Shown piece after piece: positions 10,513 to 18,175 of a stretch of DNA of 64,000 bases. The position numbers and the translations under genes are program-made. Under the pieces are notes generated by a model. It was not told the DNA's origin. It searched no databases and saw only the letters and a program-made list of their open reading frames with translations. Each line of letters starts with the position of its first letter. Position 1 is the first letter of the stretch. The DNA is from Proteiniphilum acetatigenes DSM 18083 (GTDB taxonomy: Bacteria > Bacteroidota > Bacteroidia > Bacteroidales > Dysgonomonadaceae): NCBI RefSeq assembly GCF_000380985.1, contig NZ_KB905696.1:62001-126000 (forward strand). The letters are read 5' to 3'.

Positions 10513-11034
10513 ATGGTAAGTAAAGAATTAGAAGTTGCAATCAACAAACAGATTAATGCCGAACTCTGGTCGGCTTATCTCTATCTTTCCATGTCGGTAC
10601 ATTTTGCGCACAAAGGTCTCCCGGGTTTCGCCAACTGGTTCAAGGTACAATTCAAGGAAGAGCAGGATCATGCCCATAAGTTGATGAATTATCTTATATC
10701 CAAAGGAAACAGGGTGGAATTACAACCCATCGACAAGGTAGACACCTCGTGGAATTCGTTACTCCATGCATTCGAAGTTACCTTGGGACATGAGAGGGTT
10801 GTCACTTCACTTATCAATAATCTGGTATTCATGTCGAGGAAGGAGAATGATTTCGCTACCGAGAATATGCTGCAATGGTTCGTAAACGAACAGGTAGAAG
10901 AGGAAGAAACGGCCCAGGGTATGATTGATGGGTTAAGCTTGATCGGCGATAACGGTTTTGGTATCTATACAATGGACAAAGAGTTGGCCAAGAGGGCTTA
11001 TACTCCACTCGATACTACTTCCGATACGGATTAG
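10513..11034 (+). CDS. ftnA: Non-heme ferritin
   Basis: 173 residues. It stores iron as a 24-subunit shell. Ferroxidase ligands are at the standard places: Glu17 in NAELWSAYLYLSM, Glu50 and His53 in FKEEQDHAHK, Glu94 in LGHERVV, and the FVNEQVEEEE segment. This matches bacterial FtnA rather than bacterioferritin (no heme Met motif) or eukaryotic chains. It is monocistronic, facing away from the palmitoyltransferase. Confidence 0.95.
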   Translation: MVSKELEVAINKQINAELWSAYLYLSMSVHFAHKGLPGFANWFKVQFKEEQDHAHKLMNYLISKGNRVELQPIDKVDTSWNSLLHAFEVTLGHERVVTSLINNLVFMSRKENDFATENMLQWFVNEQVEEEETAQGMIDGLSLIGDNGFGIYTMDKELAKRAYTPLDTTSDTD

Positions 11035-11129
11035 ATTTAGTCCCAACTGATGCACCACTCTCATCTCATGATTTATCATCCATTTTATCATAAATTTAAA
11101 AAACAGCATCACCTATTCACAGAATTAAA

Positions 11130-11137
11130 TATTTTTG
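11130..11137 (+). promoter_or_regulatory. -7 element for the 7TM AraC regulator
   Basis: TATTTTTG fits TAnnTTTG, 21 bases before the ATG at 11158. No -33 box is obvious. Confidence 0.4.
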
Positions 11138-11157
11138 TATGACAAATATCTCTGCAT

Positions 11158-12288
11158 ATGAATTTATTTGAACCTGTGGCATTCTACTATATATTATCAT
11201 TTGCGACCTCTTCCGTCATCGTGGTATTAGCCGCAATGTTATCAGGCATACATATCCCATCAGATAAAAGGCTTAACAATTTTCGTTCTGCAAGAAATTT
11301 CCTGTCTCTTTCCTACTTTGTACTGGGCATATCCGGTTTCGTCAGTTTTTTCACGCAACAAGAGGCGGAAGATAAAATCCTGCGGGCTTCCTCTACCCTG
11401 ATTATTGCGTCTTATCAGGCCCTGTTCTTCACCTATACCATATTGGCTTTAATACAACCGCTTTTTATCAAACGAAAAGTGATATTAGTGCAATTAGGTA
11501 TTATTACTTTAGCAGGTATCCTTTTATTACTTGCTTTATCGTTACTTCCCCATTCAACATTCCTTATACTCCTGTATATTGCGGTGGCAGGTTATTTCCT
11601 TCAGATTTCCTGTTATGCCCATACATTCAGGTTAAAATACAAAGCATGTTTGGATTCGCTGGAGGAATACTACGAAGAAGACGAGCGTGCCCGTTTACAC
11701 TGGGCCGGCGTTTGTTTTTATAGTGCTTTGGGGATCGGGATACTTGCCCTGGTATCCTTGTTTATGAATCTTTATTTTCATGCCTTATTTTCCATTATCT
11801 ATACCATTTACTACATCTATATGGTGGGTAGGATGTATAATTACCAGATAGATTTTCAATTCGCAATTCCTGTTATAACCCGAAGTGAAGATATGGAAAA
11901 GCCTAAAGAGGCAGATAATGATGTGACATCCGCTCACCTGACGGAAAAAAGTGAACAGTTCAGGAGTATTTTAGCACAATGGGTGGCAGACAAGAAATTT
12001 ACGGAGAAAGATATCAGCGTCGAAGAAATAGCCGAATCACTGGGTATAAACCATAATTTCCTGCAATATTATTTCAGGACCTATATGCAGACCGATTTTC
12101 GCACATGGCGCTCAGGGCTGCGTATCAGTGAAGCACAATCCATACTCAGAGACAATCCCGAAATATCACTCGAGAAAGTGCGCGAACTGGTCGGGTTTAA
12201 TCACCGGGCGAACTTCCATCAACAATTTCAAAAGATTACAGGATTAACCCCTACAGAATACAGACAGCAAAAGTCAAAAGAATCATAA
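11158..12288 (+). CDS. Membrane-embedded AraC-family regulator (multi-TM sensor)
   Basis: 376 residues. The first ~235 are hydrophobic, with about six or seven predicted transmembrane helices (for example FYYILSFATSSVIVVLAAML and ILLLLALSLLPHSTFLILLY). After a charged linker comes an AraC/XylS DNA-binding domain (about 275-372): two HTH units, ISVEEIAESLGINHNFLQYYF and LEKVRELVGFNHRANFHQQFQ, ending with the family signature GLTPTEYRQ. A membrane sensor directly fused to AraC HTHs must bind DNA at the membrane. It precedes a second, differently built membrane AraC protein on the same strand. Ligand unknown. Confidence 0.85.
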   Translation: MNLFEPVAFYYILSFATSSVIVVLAAMLSGIHIPSDKRLNNFRSARNFLSLSYFVLGISGFVSFFTQQEAEDKILRASSTLIIASYQALFFTYTILALIQPLFIKRKVILVQLGIITLAGILLLLALSLLPHSTFLILLYIAVAGYFLQISCYAHTFRLKYKACLDSLEEYYEEDERARLHWAGVCFYSALGIGILALVSLFMNLYFHALFSIIYTIYYIYMVGRMYNYQIDFQFAIPVITRSEDMEKPKEADNDVTSAHLTEKSEQFRSILAQWVADKKFTEKDISVEEIAESLGINHNFLQYYFRTYMQTDFRTWRSGLRISEAQSILRDNPEISLEKVRELVGFNHRANFHQQFQKITGLTPTEYRQQKSKES

Positions 12289-12376
12289 CTCTCCCTTTTC
12301 GTCACTTATTTTGTTATTTTTCTGGGTGTATACTGAAAAATAACAAGGAATAAAAAAACATTTCCTGTAAAATAAA

Positions 12377-12384
12377 TAAATTTG
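12377..12384 (+). promoter_or_regulatory. -7 element for the TPR AraC regulator
   Basis: TAAATTTG fits TAnnTTTG, 84 bases ahead of the chosen ATG (12468). This suggests that the second regulator is also expressed from its own promoter. Confidence 0.4.
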
Positions 12385-12467
12385 CCATAGACACGATCAA
12401 ATACATATAGGGGAAATCTATAATCACAGATTAACATATATTGCATAAATGTTATATCCGCAATAGA

Positions 12468-13994
12468 ATGAGGTGCAATTACAGGGCATTTATATCTCTT
12501 TTTTTATTTTTCCGACTGTTGTCTTTTCCGGCTTTCACACAGGAGGGATTGACACACACTAAGGATTCATTACTTAATGTTATTCCTTCGCTAACGGGAG
12601 AAGAAAAATTGAATGCTTACGACAGGCTACATACAATTTATATGGATAACCTGTTCGACGATGCTTCATTGGAGGATTTTTTTGCTCTGTCAACCGAATA
12701 TGCAACGGAAGCACGTAATCAAAACGCCACTAAGCAGCAGGGGGATATTATGCTTAATAACCTGATTGCCAATTTACGTATGAATCATTTTGATGAAGTA
12801 GATAAAAATATAGATAACACACTGGCATTTCTCAAAGAACATGCACTTACAGATGCAATGTATATAGCTTATAAACAACAGATCCTCAGTTATTGCAGGA
12901 GAGGGATGTATGCCGAATTATGCAATATGTTGCAGGCCACCGGACGTTTCGATGAGTTTTTTGATATGGCCGGACAGACTGAAGAGCTTCTGGAAAAACT
13001 TAGCACGGAAGATAAGCACAAAGACCACAATACTGATAAGATGAATTTATGGACGCTATATGCTTTTGCCTACAACTCCAAAGGTGAATATGACAAAGCA
13101 GAGGCTTATTGCAACCGGATAGACAGCCTGCATGGGCGCGATGCCGTATCACTGGGAAACATCACCTATCTGCATTCGCATATATGGGAGGCAAGGGGCG
13201 ATTATTCAAAGGCATTGGCATATATCAACAAAGCCATTGAAACAGATCCCACTTATACTTATGCGCGGTTTACCAAAGTAAGGATTTTATCACGTATGGA
13301 AAACGCGCCTTTGACCTGGGCCGAAACCGAAGAAACAGTGGAATACATCGACTCACTGCGTTGTATCTCATATGACAGGCAACTTGACGAACTTCGCACC
13401 CAATATGAGGTGGATAAGCACATAGCAGAAAAAGAAAGAGTACGCAACTTTATGTATTTCGCTCTTGCCGGATATATCCTATTAATCATTACACTCGGTA
13501 TATGGATCTATTATAACCGTCAGATCACAAAGAAAAATAAAGCTTTGGTAAAACAGATAAAAGAGCTCCAGACCCAACATGAGAGGGCAGAAACAGAATT
13601 ACTCAATAAGACCAGCTTCGGGATAGAAGATACCGATAACCACCTTTGCCCTGAAACACGGAAAGATCAACTCTGCATGGCTATCCGTGATGTGCTGCTT
13701 AAAGAAAAGGCATACCGGGACCCGACCATAACCCGTGATCACCTGAGTAAACGTTTAGGCAGTAATAAGGATCTGTTCATAGACGCTTTCCAGTATTGTT
13801 TTGGCATGTCATTCCCTGAATATTTAAATTTTCTTCGGCTGAAGGATGCCATCCCCTTGCTTGAAGGTTCGGATCTGACCATAGAAGAGATCTCCGAAAA
13901 GGTGGGTTTCGGGACAGTACGCACTTTCCAACGCCAGTTCCAGTCCAGATACAATATGTCTCCCAAAGACTATCGCAAAGCAGCAATCGCATAA
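12468..13994 (+). CDS. TPR-sensor, membrane-anchored AraC-family regulator
   Basis: 508 residues from ATG 12468; the longer frame starts with TTG. Order: signal peptide or first anchor (ALFLFFRLLSFPAFTQ-type), a periplasmic helical region with TPR-like repeats (AYNSKGEYDKAEAYCNRID, YLHSHIWEARGDYSKALAYINKAIETDP), one TM helix at about 332-352 (FALAGYILLIITLGIWIYY), a coiled-coil linker, and a C-terminal AraC domain (ITRDHLSKRLGSNKDLF, then LTIEEISEKVGFGTVRTFQRQFQ, ending MSPKDYR). This architecture occurs in Bacteroidales next to surface-protein genes. The next downstream promoter holds a direct repeat suited to an AraC dimer, so it likely controls the 14.3-18.1 kb genes. Confidence 0.85.
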   Translation: MRCNYRAFISLFLFFRLLSFPAFTQEGLTHTKDSLLNVIPSLTGEEKLNAYDRLHTIYMDNLFDDASLEDFFALSTEYATEARNQNATKQQGDIMLNNLIANLRMNHFDEVDKNIDNTLAFLKEHALTDAMYIAYKQQILSYCRRGMYAELCNMLQATGRFDEFFDMAGQTEELLEKLSTEDKHKDHNTDKMNLWTLYAFAYNSKGEYDKAEAYCNRIDSLHGRDAVSLGNITYLHSHIWEARGDYSKALAYINKAIETDPTYTYARFTKVRILSRMENAPLTWAETEETVEYIDSLRCISYDRQLDELRTQYEVDKHIAEKERVRNFMYFALAGYILLIITLGIWIYYNRQITKKNKALVKQIKELQTQHERAETELLNKTSFGIEDTDNHLCPETRKDQLCMAIRDVLLKEKAYRDPTITRDHLSKRLGSNKDLFIDAFQYCFGMSFPEYLNFLRLKDAIPLLEGSDLTIEEISEKVGFGTVRTFQRQFQSRYNMSPKDYRKAAIA

Positions 13995-14076
13995 AGTTAC
14001 AATGTCAATTATATTGTTCAGCAATTTGATTACCTGAAAAACACAGACATATACAGTTTATATACAGGCACATATC

Positions 14077-14108
14077 AATTGTCGCATTTTCCGGACGAAT
14101 TGTCGCAT
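14077..14108 (+). promoter_or_regulatory. Direct-repeat operator candidate (two AATTGTCGCAT copies)
   Basis: Exact 11-mers at 14077-14087 and 14098-14108, 21 bases start-to-start (two helical turns). The second ends 20 bases before the -7 element, so it covers the -33 position, where no TTTG box exists. This is the layout of an AraC-activated promoter. The regulator gene ends 82 bases upstream. Confidence 0.55.
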
Positions 14109-14128
14109 GGCTTTTGGGGTCTCCGAAA

Positions 14129-14136
14129 TATATTTG
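14129..14136 (+). promoter_or_regulatory. -7 element of the peptide/fimbrillin-like operon
   Basis: TATATTTG matches TAnnTTTG exactly. The missing -33 box suggests activator dependence on the adjacent repeats. Confidence 0.55.
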
Positions 14137-14303
14137 TGCCACTAAAAAATCATTCATTAAAGTTAGTCGCTTTGAGTTTCCTTCACCCCTCGATTTCCAA
14201 AGCCAATTTAGGGGAAAACAGCGCGAGCCGTCCGGAGATTCCCAAAAGATGAAATAAGCGTAAACTATAACAATAATTAATTCCACTATTTAACTAAAAA
14301 ACA

Positions 14304-14453
14304 ATGGAAACAAATCAATGCAATCCTGCCGGAGAACAATACACTCCGGCATACGAAAAACCATCTATCGAAATTATCAAAATGGAAATGGAAGGCATCC
14401 TCTGCACACCTGAAAGATTATATGTTTATGAAAGCGAAAGCGGAAGATATTGA
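14304..14453 (+). CDS. Small protein, 49 residues, unknown
   Basis: ATG 14304 to TGA 14451-14453. It reads METNQCNPAGEQYTP, then PSIEIIKMEMEGILCTP. The pattern of Glu/Pro-rich start, SIEIIKMEMEGILC and short tail is one I associate with short Bacteroidales proteins encoded at surface-protein loci, but I cannot name a family. No classical signal peptide is present; a single Cys falls in GILC. It is the first frame after the promoter and overlaps the start of the next frame by 32 bases. Confidence 0.55.
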   Translation: METNQCNPAGEQYTPAYEKPSIEIIKMEMEGILCTPERLYVYESESGRY

Positions 14454-14991
14454 AATTGGAGAAGAGAGCGGCGGCGCTATCAACCTCCGGTTCAAACACC
14501 TTTCGTCAGTAGCGCGATTCCATATCATAGAGAATGAAGAGGCTCCCATAGAAGGCTACTTGAGTGGCTTGACACTACGAGCATTGGATTACGCCGGTCT
14601 CATTCATCCACTTCCATCCAATACTTTCCCCTTCTTCCCGGTGGAGGCTTACCTGGAAGAAATGGATGACGATTCGCTCACCCCCATTGAGCCATCCAAA
14701 CAAACCAATCTGCATGTTTTCGGTGATCTATCCTTTGTAGATAAAGGAACCCATAGGGAAATAGATTTCTTTGTGCCGATTTCACCAACAGGCGTACCCT
14801 CCGATTTGGCAAACCACAGGTTAACGTTTGAAACTCAAATTGTAACTCAAACTGAGACAGGCACTAATTACTCACAAGATAGGCTTGGAACCTACTTCGG
14901 ATTATCGTTCAACAATCAGCTTTCATTTATGCCAAAAGGGTTTGAAGCAGGGAAAAGCTATTACTTTAATTTAAAAACAAGCGTATATTAA
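14422..14991 (+). CDS. Fimbrillin-like (Mfa-like) protein, N-terminally truncated
   Basis: 189 residues from ATG 14422 (or Met3 at 14428). The segment LRFKHLSSVARFHIIENEEAP followed by the L-x-L-x-A strand and the end FEAGKSYYFNLK matches the H-x-L-S-x-x-x-F and aGKtYtf-l patterns of fimbrillin-like domains. Normal members begin with a lipoprotein signal and an N-terminal sandwich, about 300 residues in all. Here the start lies inside the preceding 49-codon gene and there is no signal, so the protein looks like the C-terminal half of a fimbrillin. It may be a remnant produced by recombination, or a cytoplasmic protein of another kind. It is 66 bases ahead of the next gene. Confidence 0.5.
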   Translation: MFMKAKAEDIEIGEESGGAINLRFKHLSSVARFHIIENEEAPIEGYLSGLTLRALDYAGLIHPLPSNTFPFFPVEAYLEEMDDDSLTPIEPSKQTNLHVFGDLSFVDKGTHREIDFFVPISPTGVPSDLANHRLTFETQIVTQTETGTNYSQDRLGTYFGLSFNNQLSFMPKGFEAGKSYYFNLKTSVY

Positions 14992-15057
14992 CTTCTGAAA
15001 CCGGCTTAAAAGCCAACTATGCCCTCAATATTTTTAATAATTTAAAGTTTATCCATT

Positions 15058-16458
15058 ATGACACAAGAACAAGAAAAGCAACTGCTCGAAGCAATCTATG
15101 ACCGCCTTTTTGATGCGGTCACCTACCAACCGCAAGGAGGTAAAAACCCGTTTACGGAAGATGAGACATTTATCCATTTTTCAAAAAACGCCGCGGTGGA
15201 TGTGAAATCGTTTGCTAACCCGAGAACACCGTCCAATCCTTTGGGCGATCAGAAAACATCCGAAGAGTTTGCACGGATGGTCGATCAGATTTCGCCACTC
15301 ACACTGGAATGGGAAAATTCGAACAGCCCGCTATCCGAAACATTTGCCAATATTGTCAATAGTGCAAATGCCAACACACAACCCGATGAAAAGGCAAAGG
15401 ATATGTATGAAAAGGCATATAACTATCTGCATCCGGTAATCAAGGAGGTGAATCCCTTCACAGGTGAGGAAACAACAAGCGTGACAGATTCTCAAGACTA
15501 TATTACATATCAAAAGAATATAGATGATTACGTAAATGCTACGGGGAAATATCGTGATGAATACAATAAATATCTGGCGAAGTTGGAAAAAGGGAAGAAA
15601 AATGCCGATCGCGAGTGGCAGGCAAGTGAACCGAAGCTGGCTAATGATATAAAAAGGGCTTTACAAAATATTACTGCCGGGAACGGCAAATATGTTGAAC
15701 AGGCTCTCCAGATTATGGAGACAACCGTAAATGACGGAATTCGTGTGGCTCTTACCAAAGCACAGGAAGCGGTAAAAGATGACAGATGGATCGCCTCTTC
15801 CCTGGGGTTAGTTAACAAATGGCTGTTTTCCTATCCTTCACCGGCAAACTGGACGGACGATAAGAACCTGAATTTTACAGAACTCGAAATCAGCGGGGGA
15901 AATACCAAACAAAGGTCAAAAAGTACGGAACACAGATTCGGTGTGGACACAACTGTAAATTATGGGCTATGGAGGGTCAGAGCCTCGGCAGAGGGTAATT
16001 TTGAACATAAGAATAGCAGTACCGACACGGATAGCCTCTCGATTTCCTGCAAAATTGCCAAAGTAAATATCATGCGTCCGTGGTTCAACGAGTCCCTATT
16101 CAGACTACCTTCCTGGTCCACCAATTTAGTAAAGACGAAAGGCGGCATCTCGAACGGTAAAATAGACACTTCCAATAAGGCAGGCTATTTGCCGATGTAT
16201 CCCGTGGCATTCATCATAGCCAAGGATATCAAAATAAGGGCCGAATTCTCACACGAGGATGCGGAATTTATTAAGCAAGCGGTAACCGGAAGAGCTTCTG
16301 TAGGGTTCGGCCCATTCAGCATCGGCGGCTCGTACGGATATGGGAAGACTGAAGAAAAGCTCAATTCAGATTTTCAAAATGGAACAATCAAAGTACCCGG
16401 TATGCAGATTATCGCATGGGTAAGCCGTGTGGTTCCATTCTCACCACAGGAAGTATAA
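15058..16458 (+). CDS. Unrecognised protein A, coiled-coil plus beta-rich C-terminal domain
   Basis: 466 residues; I recognise no named family. No signal peptide or TM helix is seen. Residues 1-100 are polar and Asn/Pro-rich; about 105-245 are helical and charged (YRDEYNKYLAKLEKGKKNAD, likely coiled coil). From about 265 a beta-rich domain shows strong signposts: FTELEISGG, VNIMRPWFNESLF, KGGISNG, GYLPMYPVAFIIAKDI, FGPFSIGGSYGYG and a terminal MQIIAWVSRVVPFSP. The same signposts, in the same order but weaker, occur in the next gene, so the two are distant homologues over this domain. Position behind an AraC-controlled promoter suggests an induced two-protein complex. A hairpin terminator follows. 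Confidence 0.8.
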   Translation: MTQEQEKQLLEAIYDRLFDAVTYQPQGGKNPFTEDETFIHFSKNAAVDVKSFANPRTPSNPLGDQKTSEEFARMVDQISPLTLEWENSNSPLSETFANIVNSANANTQPDEKAKDMYEKAYNYLHPVIKEVNPFTGEETTSVTDSQDYITYQKNIDDYVNATGKYRDEYNKYLAKLEKGKKNADREWQASEPKLANDIKRALQNITAGNGKYVEQALQIMETTVNDGIRVALTKAQEAVKDDRWIASSLGLVNKWLFSYPSPANWTDDKNLNFTELEISGGNTKQRSKSTEHRFGVDTTVNYGLWRVRASAEGNFEHKNSSTDTDSLSISCKIAKVNIMRPWFNESLFRLPSWSTNLVKTKGGISNGKIDTSNKAGYLPMYPVAFIIAKDIKIRAEFSHEDAEFIKQAVTGRASVGFGPFSIGGSYGYGKTEEKLNSDFQNGTIKVPGMQIIAWVSRVVPFSPQEV

Positions 16459-16469
16459 GGATAATCAGG

Positions 16470-16510
16470 CAGCATAAAGCCCGTATGAGGTTTTATGCTG
16501 TTTTCTCTTT
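16470..16510 (+). terminator. Hairpin terminator/attenuator between proteins A and B
   Basis: CAGCATAAA (16470-16478) pairs with TTTATGCTG (16492-16500), followed by TTTTCTCTTT. Lying inside the A-B gap, it should reduce transcription of B relative to A rather than end the operon, since no B promoter is obvious. Confidence 0.6.
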
Positions 16511-16530
16511 AAAAACCAGGAAAATAATAT

Positions 16531-17487
16531 ATGCCATCCATATCAATAGCATTCGCGACGGCTTTGTCTGAGAAGTTGGAACAGAAAAGGCCATTATTAC
16601 GGTCGGCGCGGACGGCTAGGGTCCATAAAATCGTACAACTCAACCCTTTCCCCGAGACACTGGATTTGAAACGGTACCGGGAACCAATATCCTCATACAA
16701 CCCAGAAGGCGACTATGGGCCGGCTATTCTTTTGTCTGCTTTGGCAAACCGGATTCCATCGGTAACACCTTTTTTTGAGGATAGTGGCAATTCCCTTACG
16801 AATGTATGGAACAGTTTACTGCATGCCGCCATGCCCCAATCGAAGGAAGACAGTTATACACAGCGTGTACTTACTCAAGCACGGGAAAATTTTACACTAT
16901 CCAAAAAGTCAGGTAGAGCCGGCTTTCCCGACGATTGGTATCTGGTCGAGACAGATCCTTACAATTGGTATGACCTACTATCGGACAAGGCAAACCTGAT
17001 ACATCTGGATATAGACCTGCAAAAAAATGACAGGGAGGAGAACGGAAGCATGGAATTTTTGACCATCAACGGCGTGCAATCCCTTACATGGAATATACTG
17101 GGGAATGACGGGAAATGGAAACCCGTACCTGTTCAGCCCGGAACAGAGATACAGAAAATACAAATGGACGTTTTATTGGTAAATTTCACGAGAAAATGGA
17201 TGAATTACGATGTTTTTTCCACGCAATGGAAAATAAACGGACTGAAAAAGGGCTTCTATTCCTCCGGTGAACTGACAGAAAATGAAGGTATATTTCCCTT
17301 AGTTGTCGAATCTATGCTGGTAGCTACCCACACAATAGTAGATGGAATTATCGACAAAAAAGACCAGATGGTTTTAGCACAGTCCCCTTCGGTTTCATTG
17401 GGAGGCTTTGTTTTGAATGATGCTCCCAGAGCACATATAGCTGGTTATATCAGCCGTTTAATCCCTGTTGCTCCTGCTCTGGAATAA
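16531..17487 (+). CDS. Unrecognised protein B, partner of protein A
   Basis: 318 residues; no signal peptide, TM helix or named family seen. The N-terminus is basic (KLEQKRPLLRSARTARVHK). The C-terminal part mirrors protein A: VNFTRKWMNYDVFSTQW against A's VNIMRPWFNESLF...W, KGFYSSG against KGGISNG, GIFPLVVESMLVAT against GYLPMYPVAFIIAK, SVSLGG against FSIGG, and terminal HIAGYISRLIPVAP against QIIAWVSRVVPFSP. A and B are therefore likely products of an old duplication that diverged strongly, with A gaining (or B lacking) the coiled-coil part. A terminator follows at 17625. Confidence 0.8.
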   Translation: MPSISIAFATALSEKLEQKRPLLRSARTARVHKIVQLNPFPETLDLKRYREPISSYNPEGDYGPAILLSALANRIPSVTPFFEDSGNSLTNVWNSLLHAAMPQSKEDSYTQRVLTQARENFTLSKKSGRAGFPDDWYLVETDPYNWYDLLSDKANLIHLDIDLQKNDREENGSMEFLTINGVQSLTWNILGNDGKWKPVPVQPGTEIQKIQMDVLLVNFTRKWMNYDVFSTQWKINGLKKGFYSSGELTENEGIFPLVVESMLVATHTIVDGIIDKKDQMVLAQSPSVSLGGFVLNDAPRAHIAGYISRLIPVAPALE

Positions 17488-17624
17488 AAAATACAATTGG
17501 AAACTCCCTGTCAATTTATCGAATATATCTGACAATATTTTCCTAATAATTAACAAAAAACAATAGAACAAACAATTACACCAAGGCCATAAAAACTGTA
17601 TTCTCTTTTTTAGTTTAACCTTAC

Positions 17625-17656
17625 AATAGCCGAATATCGTTTCCGGCTATTTTTTA
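17625..17656 (+). terminator. Intrinsic terminator after protein B
   Basis: AATAGCCG (17625-17632) pairs with CGGCTATT (17644-17651), followed by TTTTA. It ends the A-B transcription unit; the small membrane gene beyond it needs its own promoter. Confidence 0.7.
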
Positions 17657-17784
17657 TCACCTATATGATCCCTACACTAAAAAAAATCCGGATTTTACGT
17701 AATTGGATAAACCTTTTACTGAAAAAAGACTCTAACACCAAAATTTTATCTACTTTTATTGCACGATGTATAAAACAAACTCTT

Positions 17785-18096
17785 ATGGACAATAAGTATA
17801 AAAAGCTGATCAAATGCGTATTACTGGATGCCGTGGGTATGGCATCCCTGGCCATTCCTGTTGTCGGCCCATTCCTGGACGTCGTTTGGGCGCCCATAGC
17901 CGCCTCTATCAGTTATAAAATGTTCGGAGAAAAAAGAGGAAAATACACCTCACTGATCACTTTCGTTGAAGAGTTGTTACCAGTCACCGATGTGATACCT
18001 TCTTTCACAATCTTCTGGTTTTTATTCGATTTCCTGGGAATAGGAAAAGAACGTTTCGGGAATTCCCCTGATGCCGGTTTCGCAAAAGTACAGTAA
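17785..18096 (+). CDS. Small membrane protein, two predicted helices
   Basis: 103 residues from ATG 17785, preferred over the longer frame from 17665, which crosses the region just behind the terminator. It reads KLIKCVLLDAVGMASLAIPVVGPFLDVVWAPIAASISYKMF, then a short loop and FVEELLPVTDVIPSFTIFWFLF. The D-x-x-W-A-P and E-E-x-x-P-x-T-D-x-I-P motifs recur in uncharacterised short membrane proteins of Bacteroidetes; no function is known to me. TACTTTTA at 17751-17758 is a possible -7 element. Confidence 0.65.
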   Translation: MDNKYKKLIKCVLLDAVGMASLAIPVVGPFLDVVWAPIAASISYKMFGEKRGKYTSLITFVEELLPVTDVIPSFTIFWFLFDFLGIGKERFGNSPDAGFAKVQ

Positions 18097-18175
18097 ACTT
18101 CACTAAATTATTAATAATCAATCCAACCTGATTTTTTAATTATGGGGATTCCATAGACATTACAAAGAAAAAAAT

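Larger units (their letters stand above)
13995..14303. other. Regulatory intergenic region ahead of the peptide/fimbrillin-like locus
   Basis: 309 bases without a convincing gene. It holds the two AATTGTCGCAT repeats, a TATATTTG -7 element at 14129-14136, and a long leader (about 160 bases) before the ATG at 14304. The leader contains a GC-richer segment at 14205-14245 that could fold; I see no known riboswitch. Confidence 0.6.
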
